From Spirochaetaceae bacterium (GTDB lineage: Bacteria; Spirochaetota; Spirochaetia; SZUA-6; Bin103), in the NCBI GenBank assembly GCA_028820215.1, contig JAPPKD010000340.1:17387-52268 (forward strand): DNA of 34,882 nucleotides, given 5' to 3'. Position 1 is the stretch's first letter. The number at the start of each line of letters is the position of its first letter. Of this stretch, positions 10,143-18,964 are shown piece by piece. The position numbers and the translations under genes are program-made. The notes below the pieces were generated by a model. The model saw only the letters and a list, made by a program, of their open reading frames with translations, was not told where the DNA came from and did not search any database.

Positions 10143-11536
10143 CTGGCTGGTGGCGGCCGCGCGAGCGGCGCTGCCGATCCACGGGGTAGTCAGCGCTCTG
10201 ATGCTGGCGTTGGCGCCGCTTGCGGATCCGTTCGTGCAATCGGTGCTGTACCATTCGCTCGACCCCGCCTCCTCCGAGCTGGTCGACCGCGCGGTACGGC
10301 CCTGGACGTTGAAGGCGGGGGGTCTTCCGCTCGCATCGGAACGGTTCCGGATCGGTCTGGCGGTCTACGGTTCCTGTTCTGGTCGTCGCGCTGGCCGCAA
10401 CACGAACGGCGGGCGCGCTACGCCCGCACTGCATCCGGGGCTTCGAGGCGGTCTCCGCCATCGCCCTGTTCTACCTGGTGTTCATCTGCCACTGGGGCTT
10501 CGCGACGGGGATCGCGGTGACGTTCCGGGCCGCGGCGTTCGCGTACCTGCTGGCCGCGGTGCTCGGCCTGATCTGGACCGGACTGCAGAGCCTCCGGAGT
10601 TCCCGGACAACGATACCGGTGTACGGCGCGATCAGCGCCCTGCTGCTGGCGGCAGCGGGGTTGTTCTGGGCGCAGCCGCGGGTGGAATACGTCCTGGTCG
10701 GGTCCATCGAGGCCAGGATCGCGATCGTCAGGGGCACTCCCACAGGCGGTCGCCGACTCGATCCGCTTCGACGAGTACGAGGGCGGCGACGGCGTTTCGG
10801 TACGCTCGGAGCGCGCCCGACGTCGCGACGGCGCTGGAGCAGATGGCTACGGTGGACAGCGTATTCGGAGCGTTCGTGCCGGTGTCCGCGCATGACGGCC
10901 GGGATCCGGTCATCTGGGAGACGAGGTTCCTGCCCGAGCGGGCGCGCAGAGCGGCGATGGCCTTCTCCGTGATCGGCCTCCTCCTGCTCAGCCTGACCTT
11001 CGGCGGCGCCATGCACAGGCTCCATCCGCTGGCCGTCGAATCGGAGTTCTTCGTGGACGCGGTACGCGGGATCCCGATGCTGGTGATCATCCTGTACATC
11101 GGTCTGCCGCTCTCCGGCGGCATCGATCTACCGAACTATATGCGGCGAGTCATCGCGATATCCATCGGCTACTCCGCCTACCTGGCCGAGATCTTTCGCT
11201 CCGGGATCGAAGCCGTCCCCAGGGGTCAGGTCGAAGCCGCGAAGAGCCTGGGCCTCTCGGGATGGCTGGCGGCCCAGCTGATCATCCTGCCCCAGGCGCT
11301 GCGCATCGTGCTTCCACCGCTCGGCAACGAGTTCATCGCGATGATCAAGGACACCTCGCTCCTGTCGATCCTGTCGGTACGCGACGTGACCCAGAGAATG
11401 CGGGAATTCCAGGCTGCCAGCTTCCTGCCGTCCGCACCCTTCAACACGGCGGCCGTGCTCTACGTGTTCATCACCCTCGCCGTGCGCCAGCTTCCTGAGA
11501 TGGATCGAGCGCCGCTACGAGCGCACGCACGCTTGA
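10143..11536 (+). pseudogene. Amino-acid ABC transporter permease remnant (HisM/GlnP type)
   Basis: Conceptual translation across three frames gives one continuous protein. It holds several membrane helices (such as VSAIALFYLVFICHWGF and AFAYLLAAVLGLIW), then a soluble stretch starting RIAIVRGTP. A canonical polar amino-acid permease domain follows: EFFVDAVRGIPMLVIILYIG, GYSAYLAEIFRSGIEAVP, the EAA loop GQVEAAKSLGLSGW and GNEFIAMIKDTSLLSIL. The natural end is SFLRWIERRYERTHA with a TGA at 11534. To read it, the frame must change near 10370, 10742, 10815 and 11482, and the 5' end is cut by the mfd copy with no start codon. Four indels mark real decay, unless the region is poorly sequenced; intact genes around it argue against that. 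No ATPase or binding-protein gene lies next to it. Confidence 0.87.
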
Positions 11537-11545
11537 AGGCCCGCG

Positions 11546-11818
11546 TCACACGATCAGCGCGGCAGGTCCCTCCCCAGGATCAGTCCGCACAGAAAGCGTC
11601 ATCGGCATGCACCGCACGCCATCCCGTTCCAGGGTCTCCTCGCCCCGATCCCGGAGGAGCAGCGACGTTTCCGGGTAATCCTGGCCGCACGTCCTGATGC
11701 CCCTGAGATCGCGCAGGCGCAGCCAACGGCTGTTCTTCACGTCGATGGCGTGGATTCCGCCAGCGCCATAGACCACGAAGTCGAATTCCGCCCCACTCCT
11801 AGTGCGCCAGGGCTCTCT
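11546..11818 (-). pseudogene. C-terminal remnant of an ATPase with DUF4143 domain
   Basis: About 90 residues on the minus strand match the end of AAA-type ATP-binding proteins of the DUF4143 group: WRTRSGAEFDFVVYG, then AIDVKNSRWLR, DLRGIRTCGQDYPETSLLL, and a terminal block around RCMPM. This is the PD-(D/E)XK-like tail of the family, in which Glu/Asp and the lysine of VKNS are conserved. The ATPase portion with Walker motifs is absent: upstream sequence shows no homology. Only the tail survives, converging on the permease remnant with 9 bases between their stops. It is best read as a fragment left by an insertion or deletion. Confidence 0.65.
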
Positions 11819-12161
11819 GAGGCATTTCCGAAATGCCGGTGGTGTTCCAGGCACCCCCGGCACCGATGGTCCTCGGTGGCGATCGTAGCGATCATGAGCC
11901 ACCGCCCCGATCCTCGCCGGAGTTCGGAGGCAGCGGCAAATTCACGCCGACTGTACGCCACCTCTGTGCAAGCCCGTCAGCGCTCGGAGGTCGCATGAGG
12001 ACCCCGGGGGGGAAACACGGACTCTATGGCCCGGCCCTCAAATCCGCCGATCACTACACGAAGGTTCCCGCGGCCAAGCTGTGCAGGCACGCGAAGCGAC
12101 ACCCGCTGTAGTGCTCTGGAGAGCTACGCGCGAGAGCGCCGGCGAGATGCAGCGACTCGGT
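11819..12161. other. Accessory-region stretch without recognisable gene
   Basis: This stretch lies between the DUF4143 remnant and the TIR-like gene. Short open frames exist on both strands, but none has a recognisable domain, plausible start context or conserved-looking composition. I see no inverted repeat, transposase piece or tRNA. It is probably decayed sequence. Confidence 0.5.
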
Positions 12162-12935
12162 TCAGAATGGAATATCATCGGCAAAGTCGCTATCACGATT
12201 TCCACCCTTTGTCACCTTGAACAGATGTTCATTCTCGGCGATCCACGTCCACGCGATATCACTGAGCGCGATCACAGGGTAAGCGTCTCCGTATTCTCCA
12301 GTATCTTGACCAAATTCAACGAATTTATTTTTCTCAAGCCTGGAGATCGCCACTCCATAACCTACTCCAGTTAATCCGGAATTCTCGACTTTGCTCTTCA
12401 GAAAATCAGCGCCTATCGGGGTTCCCGGAATGGAAGCGCTACCTGCCGCGACCGCGAGAACCATTATCTCTATTTGGCTAAGTCCTTCTTGAGGGGCCAC
12501 TTGCTCAGTCTCCACAACCCGCCGAGCCACGCCCTTTCTTAGCAACGCCTCGGCTTTGTCGGTGATACTCTGCTGCAGCTGATCGAAGCCGCTCCGAGAG
12601 CCCGTTTCGTACTTGATCACATTACGGTGATGAATGTCGAATGGATACTTACCCTGGCGCTCGTCGGAACAAATGAGAATTACATCATGGCCTAGCGCAA
12701 GCGCAAAGCCAAGCTCATACCAGACGTTCGGATTGTCCATAGTTATGTCCGCCAGACAAATGGCCGCCGAACGAATACCCTCGTGAATGGAATCGATCGT
12801 GACCTGGACGGACGGGTCCTGATCCACACGATACGGATCCAGGCCCGCTTGCTTCAGTGCTGGCCGGAATATCTCATCGAATCGCTTGTCGAATTTTCCG
12901 GAATCGAATGGCTGTATTACAAAACACGTTGGCAC
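12162..12935 (-). CDS. TIR/NDT-like putative nucleotide hydrolase with possible winged-helix tail
   Basis: The 257-residue protein has an N-terminal alpha/beta domain (about 1-130) related to nucleoside 2-deoxyribosyltransferase and TIR-like folds. It starts CFVIQPFD (first strand), continues CLADITMDNPNVWYELGFALALG and then VILICSD. Glu74 in NVWYELG sits where the catalytic glutamate of NADases and deoxyribosyltransferases lies. A short helical linker leads to a domain of about 90 residues (from LSQIEIMVLAVAAG to the end) that could be a winged helix. TIR-like domains of this kind often act as NAD- or nucleotide-degrading effectors in anti-phage systems; that role is an inference. The GTG start has a GGGGG tract 8 bases upstream. 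Composition is about 40-50% GC in sampled lines against about two thirds around it, a sign of recent transfer. It is the only undamaged gene between the mfd repeats, with no visible partner. Confidence 0.75.
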   Translation of the reverse strand: MPTCFVIQPFDSGKFDKRFDEIFRPALKQAGLDPYRVDQDPSVQVTIDSIHEGIRSAAICLADITMDNPNVWYELGFALALGHDVILICSDERQGKYPFDIHHRNVIKYETGSRSGFDQLQQSITDKAEALLRKGVARRVVETEQVAPQEGLSQIEIMVLAVAAGSASIPGTPIGADFLKSKVENSGLTGVGYGVAISRLEKNKFVEFGQDTGEYGDAYPVIALSDIAWTWIAENEHLFKVTKGGNRDSDFADDIPF

Positions 12936-13219
12936 GGTGATTCCCCCCTAACCAGGGTCTGATGCGGCCTCTCAGGTGTCCCGCCGCCCGCTTCCAGTGC
13001 GACCAATACGGGTCGCGGCTGCCCGAATCGGACAACAACGTAGGAGCGACTTCGAAAAAGGTGAGCGGATAGACACCGATAAGTGAGTGGAAACCCCTCC
13101 ATCGATCAGACCGTTCGCTCCCGGTTTCAACCACTCCAGGAATTGCTCCGCGGCGAGCAACTCAGCTCCAAGCCGTTGAGGGCAGACACTTGGTCGGCAT
13201 CGACTGCCAGTATAGCATA
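12936..13219. other. Short region with possible gene debris
   Basis: On the minus strand, one frame reads FLEWLKPGANGLIDGG and another continues as GFHSLIGVYPLTFFEVAPTL, which may be two pieces of one frameshifted gene upstream of the TIR-like gene. I do not recognise the family. No promoter of good quality is visible for the downstream gene. Confidence 0.35.
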
Positions 13220-13588
13220 CGGCCGGAGGATCAGGCGAGCGCGTTGAGCTTCTCGCTGATGAACTCCGACTTCTCGCGCAGGTCGATGCCGCCGGTCTTC
13301 AGCAGCAGGCAGTTGGGACGGTCCTTGTCCAGCATCACCGTGCCGCCGCTCTCGCCGATCAGCCGCACCACCCGCTCCGCGGAGACGTGGCCGATGCGGG
13401 CGAACTCGATCGTGACCACGCCCTGGCGCTCCTTCAGCGACGAGATGGCAAGCCGCCTGCACGCCACGCGGATCTCCGCGATCGCCAGCAGGCTCAGCAC
13501 CGCGTCCGGCGCCGGACCGAAGCGGTCCTCGATCTCGGCATGCAGCCGCGCGAGCTCGGTCTCGTCGCCGACGGCGGCCACCTTCTTG
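13220..13588. repeat. Direct repeat, right copy (within mfd)
   Basis: This covers the mfd C-terminal coding region plus 11 bases after the stop, matching 9773-10142 at about 95%. This copy is in frame and belongs to the intact gene. Confidence 0.93.
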
Positions 13589-16500
13589 TAGATCTCCATC
13601 TTCTCCATCGGCTCGCTGACGTAGTCGTCGGGAATGAAGCCTGCGTATTCGAGCTCCAGATAGACGTCCGGCACCTCGACCTCGTCATCGCCGCGCACCG
13701 TCGCGATCGCGTCGTCGAGCAGGCGTACGTACATGTCGTAGCCGACCGCCAGGATCTCGCCCGACTGCTCGGCCCCGAGCAGGTTGCCGGCGCCGCGCAC
13801 CTCCATGTCCTTCAGCGCCACCTTGAAGCCGGATCCCAGGTCGGTGAAGTCGGAAATCACCTTGAGCCGCTTCATGGCCAGCTCCGACAGCGCACGGTCG
13901 CGCGGATAAAACAGATAGGCGTATGCGGGGCGGTCGGACCTCCCTACCCGCCCGCGCAACTGGTAGAGCTGGGCGATGCCGAACATGTCGGCACGGTCGA
14001 TGACGATCGTGTTCACGTTGGGAATATCCAGACCGTTCTCGATGATCGACGTGGACACCAGCACGTCGAACTCGTGGCCGATGAAGCGGCGCATCACCCG
14101 CTCCAGCTCGTCCTCGTCCATCTGCCCGTGCGCGTGAGCGAAGGACACGCCCGGCAGCAGCCGCTGCAGGTAGACCAGCACTTCGAGGATGGTGCGCACG
14201 CGGTTGTGCAGGTAGAAGACCTGCCCGCCGCGGGCGACCTCCTTACGGATCGCCTCCGCGACCAGCAACTCGTCGAACTCCTCGATGTAGGTCTCCACCG
14301 GCAGCCGGTTCTGTGGCGCCGTGTTGATGATCGACATGTCGCGGATTCTGGCCAGCGACATGTGCAGCGTGCGCGGGATCGGCGTCGCCGTGAGCGTAAG
14401 GCAGTCCACGGAGGTCTTCAGCTCCTTGAGCCGCTCCTTGTGCTTGACCCCGAAGCGTTGCTCCTCGTCGACGATCAGCAGGCCGAGATTCTTGAAGCTC
14501 ACGTCGCGCTGAACGAGCCGGTGCGTGCCTACGACGATGTCCACCTGCCCCGCCTGCAGGCCGTCGATCACCTGCTTCTGGTCCGCCTTGCTGCGGAACC
14601 GCGACAGCATTTCCACCCCCACCGGAAACGGCGAGAAGCGCTCGGTGAAGGTGTCGTAGTGCTGCTCGGCCAGGATGGTGGTGGGCGCCAGCAGCGCCAC
14701 CTGCTTGCCGCCCATCACCGCCTTGAACGCGGCGCGCAGGCCGACTTCCGTCTTCCCGAAGCCGACGTCCCCGCACACCAGCCGGTCCATCGGAGCGGCG
14801 TCCTCCATGTCCGCCTTGACTTCCTCGATGCATCGGACCTGGTCTTCGGTCTCCTGGTACTCGAAGGCGGCGTCGAAGCGGTCGTGCCAGTCGCTGTCGG
14901 CCGGAAACGCGAACCCCTGCTGAGCGCGCCGCCGCGAGTAGAGCCGCACCAGCCGTTCTGCCATCTCCTCGACCGACTGGCGCACCCGCTGCTTGCGGTT
15001 CTCCCAGGCGCGCCCGCCGATCTTGTCCAGCCTGGGCTTGAAGCCGTCGCGGCCGATGTAGCGCTGCACGAGGTTGACCTGCTCGATCGGCACGTAGATA
15101 CGCTCCTCGCCGGCGTACTCGACCTCCATGTAGTCGCGCTCGTTACCGGCCGCGGTCATGCGCGAGATGCCGTGGTACAGGCCGATTCCATAGTTGACGT
15201 GCACGACGTGATCGCCCGGACTGAGGTCGACGAAAGAGTCGATCGCGGCGCTCTGCGTGCTGCGCGCCACGGTCTGCGGCAGCCGGCGCTTGCGGCCGAA
15301 GATCTCGTTCTCCTGGATGAAGATCACCCGGCAGTCGGGCAAGGCGAAGCCGGCCGAGATGCTGTACGGAAGGATGGTGATCTCCCCGCCGGTGCCGTTG
15401 GCGGGGTCGACCATCGCGCGGATGCGCGCCGCCTGGAAGTCGTACACCGCGAAGACGAACACCCGGTAGCCGGAGTCCATGAGCGCCGCGAGCTGTTCGC
15501 GGAAGTAGGGAATGTTGCCGAAGAAGGAACGCGGCGGGTCACACGGAAGGTTGAGGAGCGGCTCCGGATCAGGCGCTTCCAGCGCCTGCGCTCCGCTCAG
15601 ACGGGCACGCTCGGCCGGCGCGGTACGCTGCAACGACGCGACGGTGACGCGCCGTGCGTGCCGCTCGGCGACGCGGGCGTAGTCGAGCAGCACGGACTTC
15701 GGGCGCGGGCCGAAGGCGCCGTCGCGTTGCGCCCGCCGGTACAGCTCATGCACCTCCCGGCGCAGCGCCTGGAAACCGGCCCGCAGCCGCTCGCCGTCGG
15801 CCAGCACCAGCGTGCCGCCGTCGCCCAGCAGATCCACCACGGAATGGCGCTCGGGAAAGCACAGCGGGTAGTACTGCTCCACGCCGGCGTGCTGCGGGTC
15901 GCGCTGCAGCGTGTCGAGCAGCTCTTCGCGGAACGGATCGGGGAGCTGCTCGCCGGCGAGCGTGTCGCGGAGCTGCGCGAGCCGATCTGTTTGCAGCGTC
16001 ACCTCGCGGGCCGGAGCGACGTCCACGCGATCCGCGTGACCGATGGAGCCCTGGGTGAGCGGATCGAAGTGCCGGATCTCGGCCACATGGTCGAAGTCCA
16101 GCACCACGCGCACGGCGGCGTCGAGCGCGAAGGGGAAGACATCGATCACCTCGCCCTTGACGGAGAACTCGCCATGCACGGTCACGCGCGGCACGCGCAG
16201 GTAGCCGACGGTCGCCAGTGTCTCCGCGGTGCCGACCGGGTCGACCTCCTGGCCGGTGCGGAACCGGATGGCATGCGCGAGCAGGTGCGAAGGCTCGGGC
16301 GTCGGCGTCAATAGTGCCCGCAGCGGCGCCACGGCCAGGCACCGCTCGCCGCTCGCCAGGCGGACCAGCGCATCCGCGCGGCGGCCGAACACGGCCGGCA
16401 ACGGGGCCTGCCGGGCGTACGGCAGCGTCCCCCACCACGGCAGCTCGACCACCGGTCGGCCGGCGAACAGGCGCAGGTCGTCCGCGACCAGCTCGGCCTC

Positions 16501-16716
16501 CTGCTCGGTGGGGGTGACCACCAGAATCGACCCGCCGGGAGCGTCCCGCGCGTCGGCCAACAGGGCGGTCAGCACCGACAGGAACGAGCCCTGCGGGCCC
16601 TGGATCGTGACCGGCAGGTCGCCGTCGGCGTGCGCACGCAGCAAGTCCCGTACCGGCTCCATCCGGGCCGCGCACGAGGTGACCGCCGCCAGCGCCGTGC
16701 GCAGTGGATCGCTCAT
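13231..16716 (-). CDS. mfd: Transcription-repair coupling factor Mfd
   Basis: The 1161-residue protein is a full-length Mfd. The N-terminal third is the UvrB-homologous region that recruits UvrA. A CarD-like RNA polymerase interaction domain sits at about 497-554 (SPGDHVVHVNYGIGLYHG to EQVNLVQRYIG). The RecG-like motor follows with Walker A GDVGFGKTE (Lys about 655), the DEEQ box at about 747-750 (IVDEEQRFG) and QLRGRVGRS (motif VI), and the C-terminal autoinhibitory domain closes it. Mfd releases RNA polymerase stalled at DNA damage and hands the site to nucleotide excision repair. Length is normal for the family (~1150). The ATG at 16716 faces metK with a 101-base gap. The last ~118 codons are duplicated 3.4 kb downstream (9773-10142). 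Confidence 0.98.
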   Translation of the reverse strand: MSDPLRTALAAVTSCAARMEPVRDLLRAHADGDLPVTIQGPQGSFLSVLTALLADARDAPGGSILVVTPTEQEAELVADDLRLFAGRPVVELPWWGTLPYARQAPLPAVFGRRADALVRLASGERCLAVAPLRALLTPTPEPSHLLAHAIRFRTGQEVDPVGTAETLATVGYLRVPRVTVHGEFSVKGEVIDVFPFALDAAVRVVLDFDHVAEIRHFDPLTQGSIGHADRVDVAPAREVTLQTDRLAQLRDTLAGEQLPDPFREELLDTLQRDPQHAGVEQYYPLCFPERHSVVDLLGDGGTLVLADGERLRAGFQALRREVHELYRRAQRDGAFGPRPKSVLLDYARVAERHARRVTVASLQRTAPAERARLSGAQALEAPDPEPLLNLPCDPPRSFFGNIPYFREQLAALMDSGYRVFVFAVYDFQAARIRAMVDPANGTGGEITILPYSISAGFALPDCRVIFIQENEIFGRKRRLPQTVARSTQSAAIDSFVDLSPGDHVVHVNYGIGLYHGISRMTAAGNERDYMEVEYAGEERIYVPIEQVNLVQRYIGRDGFKPRLDKIGGRAWENRKQRVRQSVEEMAERLVRLYSRRRAQQGFAFPADSDWHDRFDAAFEYQETEDQVRCIEEVKADMEDAAPMDRLVCGDVGFGKTEVGLRAAFKAVMGGKQVALLAPTTILAEQHYDTFTERFSPFPVGVEMLSRFRSKADQKQVIDGLQAGQVDIVVGTHRLVQRDVSFKNLGLLIVDEEQRFGVKHKERLKELKTSVDCLTLTATPIPRTLHMSLARIRDMSIINTAPQNRLPVETYIEEFDELLVAEAIRKEVARGGQVFYLHNRVRTILEVLVYLQRLLPGVSFAHAHGQMDEDELERVMRRFIGHEFDVLVSTSIIENGLDIPNVNTIVIDRADMFGIAQLYQLRGRVGRSDRPAYAYLFYPRDRALSELAMKRLKVISDFTDLGSGFKVALKDMEVRGAGNLLGAEQSGEILAVGYDMYVRLLDDAIATVRGDDEVEVPDVYLELEYAGFIPDDYVSEPMEKMEIYKKVAAVGDETELARLHAEIEDRFGPAPDAVLSLLAIAEIRVACRRLAISSLKERQGVVTIEFARIGHVSAERVVRLIGESGGTVMLDKDRPNCLLLKTGGIDLREKSEFISEKLNALA

Positions 16717-16772
16717 GACCGGGACGGGACTGTGCGGCGAATGCAGCGCCCGCGTCCAGATCCTTGGCGTGT

Positions 16773-16801
16773 TTGACCGTCGGTCCCGGCTCTGGTACGT
16801 T
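16773..16801 (+). promoter_or_regulatory. Candidate sigma-70 promoter of metK
   Basis: TTGACC (16773-16778, five of six consensus bases) and TACGTT (16796-16801, three of six) are separated by exactly 17 bases. Transcription would start a few bases before the metK ATG at 16818, giving a very short leader and leaving no room for a SAM riboswitch. Confidence 0.35.
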
Positions 16802-16817
16802 CCGGCGCGGTTCCGAG

Positions 16818-17972
<1,155 letters not shown>

Positions 17973-18003
17973 ACGCGCCCCGGGCGGCGGTGCGGGTCGG
18001 CCG

Positions 18004-18363
18004 GTGAAGCCGCTCGACTACGTGACGCTGCTGATCGCCGCGTCGCTCGTGGTCGCGATCTCGACGGCGGTCTACGGCGGCGCCGGCGGACGGACCACGG
18101 TGCTCGTCACCGCTCCGGACGTCGAGTACCTGTTCGCCTCCTCGGTGGAGGAGACGGTCGCCGTCAGCGGACCGATCGGACAGACCGTCGTCGAGATCGC
18201 CGACGGCGGCGCCCGCGTGGTCTCATCGCCGTGCGACAACCAGATCTGCGTCCGCACCGGCCATGTCGAACGCGCGGGACGCTGGATCGCGTGCCTGCCC
18301 AATCGCGTGTTCGTGTCGATCGAGTCCGGGAGCCGGACGGACGTCGATGCGCGCAGCTACTGA
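18004..18363 (+). CDS. NusG domain II-containing membrane-anchored protein
   Basis: The 119-residue product begins with one membrane helix (LDYVTLLIAASLVVAISTAVYG) and continues into a small beta-rich domain with the conserved SPCDNQICVRTG block, whose two cysteines are typical of stand-alone NusG domain II proteins (PF07009), and a terminal CLPNRVFVSIE block. These are not transcription factors; they are extracytoplasmic or membrane-anchored proteins of unknown role that commonly sit next to Gx-transporter and FMN-binding redox genes. The GTG at 18004 is chosen because it puts MKPLDYV directly before the helix. The 3' end overlaps the next gene if that gene starts at 18347. Function unknown. 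Confidence 0.85.
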   Translation: MKPLDYVTLLIAASLVVAISTAVYGGAGGRTTVLVTAPDVEYLFASSVEETVAVSGPIGQTVVEIADGGARVVSSPCDNQICVRTGHVERAGRWIACLPNRVFVSIESGSRTDVDARSY

Positions 18364-18910
18364 CGTGTCCCGCCACCGGGCGGACCGCCACCAGGCGGAC
18401 CGCGACACGGTCGCTCTGCTTGCGGCGACGGCGCTGTTCCTGGCGTCCGTCGAGTTCGCGATCCCCAAGCCGGTCCCGTTCGTGCGGCTCGGCCTGGCCA
18501 ACCTGCCGGTCCTGATCGCCATCGCGCGCCTGGACACGCGGTCGGTGGCGCTGGTGGTGGCGCTGAAGGTCGTCGGACAGGGCTTCGTGCAGGGGACGCT
18601 GTTTTCCTACGTCGTGCTGTTCTCCGCGGCCGGCTCGATCGCCAGCGCAACCGTCATGCTGATCGCCTGGCGGGTGCTGGGGGGGCCGCTGTCGCTGATC
18701 GGCGTCAGCGTGCTCGGCGGGCTGGCCAGCAACGCGGCGCAGGTCGCCGCCGCCCGCTACGTGGCCTTCGGGCCGACCGCGTGGCTGATCGCACCGGCCT
18801 TCTTCGCCATCGGCACGGTCTCTTCGGCGCTGCTCGGGGCCTTCGCGCAGCGCTTTGTGCGCACGTCGCGGTGGGTGGCGGAGCTCGGCAGACAGGTCCC
18901 TCTCGGGTAG
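18347..18910 (+). CDS. Gx transporter family membrane protein
   Basis: The protein of about 187 residues has five or six hydrophobic helices and matches the family once named heptaprenyl diphosphate synthase component I (PF07456). The conserved N-terminal block FAIPKPVPFVRLGLANLPVLIA is clear, followed by VALKVVGQGFVQGTLFSY and GGLASNAAQVAAARY. It resembles the substrate-binding subunits of ECF transporters in helix pattern and is thought to carry a small molecule, but the substrate is unknown. The ATG at 18347 overlaps the NusG-domain-II gene by 17 bases; a GTG at 18365 is an alternative that removes the overlap. The tight pairing with the NusG-domain-II gene is widespread, which supports a shared function. 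Confidence 0.87.
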   Translation: MRAATDVSRHRADRHQADRDTVALLAATALFLASVEFAIPKPVPFVRLGLANLPVLIAIARLDTRSVALVVALKVVGQGFVQGTLFSYVVLFSAAGSIASATVMLIAWRVLGGPLSLIGVSVLGGLASNAAQVAAARYVAFGPTAWLIAPAFFAIGTVSSALLGAFAQRFVRTSRWVAELGRQVPLG

Positions 18911-18964
18911 TGCGTAGGCGGGGATGGGCCGAACGCGGAGCCGCTCATCGACGGTTTCGGGGCG

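Noticed and set aside
9784..10461. 225-codon minus-strand frame containing the Mfd C terminus
   Set aside because: It is a chimera: the first half is antisense to the permease remnant and only the second half is the mfd copy; a frameshift joins them.
10093..11697. 534-codon plus-strand frame as an intact permease
   Set aside because: Only its second half follows the permease sequence; the rest and the tail are out-of-frame readings around four indels.
11833..12111. 92-codon plus-strand frame as a small gene
   Set aside because: No ribosome site, no domain, and it begins antisense to the region just upstream of the DUF4143 remnant.
13387..16314. Open frame of 975 codons antisense to mfd
   Set aside because: It mirrors the mfd codon positions, as GC-rich codon use creates long antisense frames; the translation is low in complexity and has no domain.
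16717..16817. SAM riboswitch upstream of metK
   Set aside because: The gap is about 100 bases, the candidate promoter lies at its end, and no paired helices of a known SAM class are visible.
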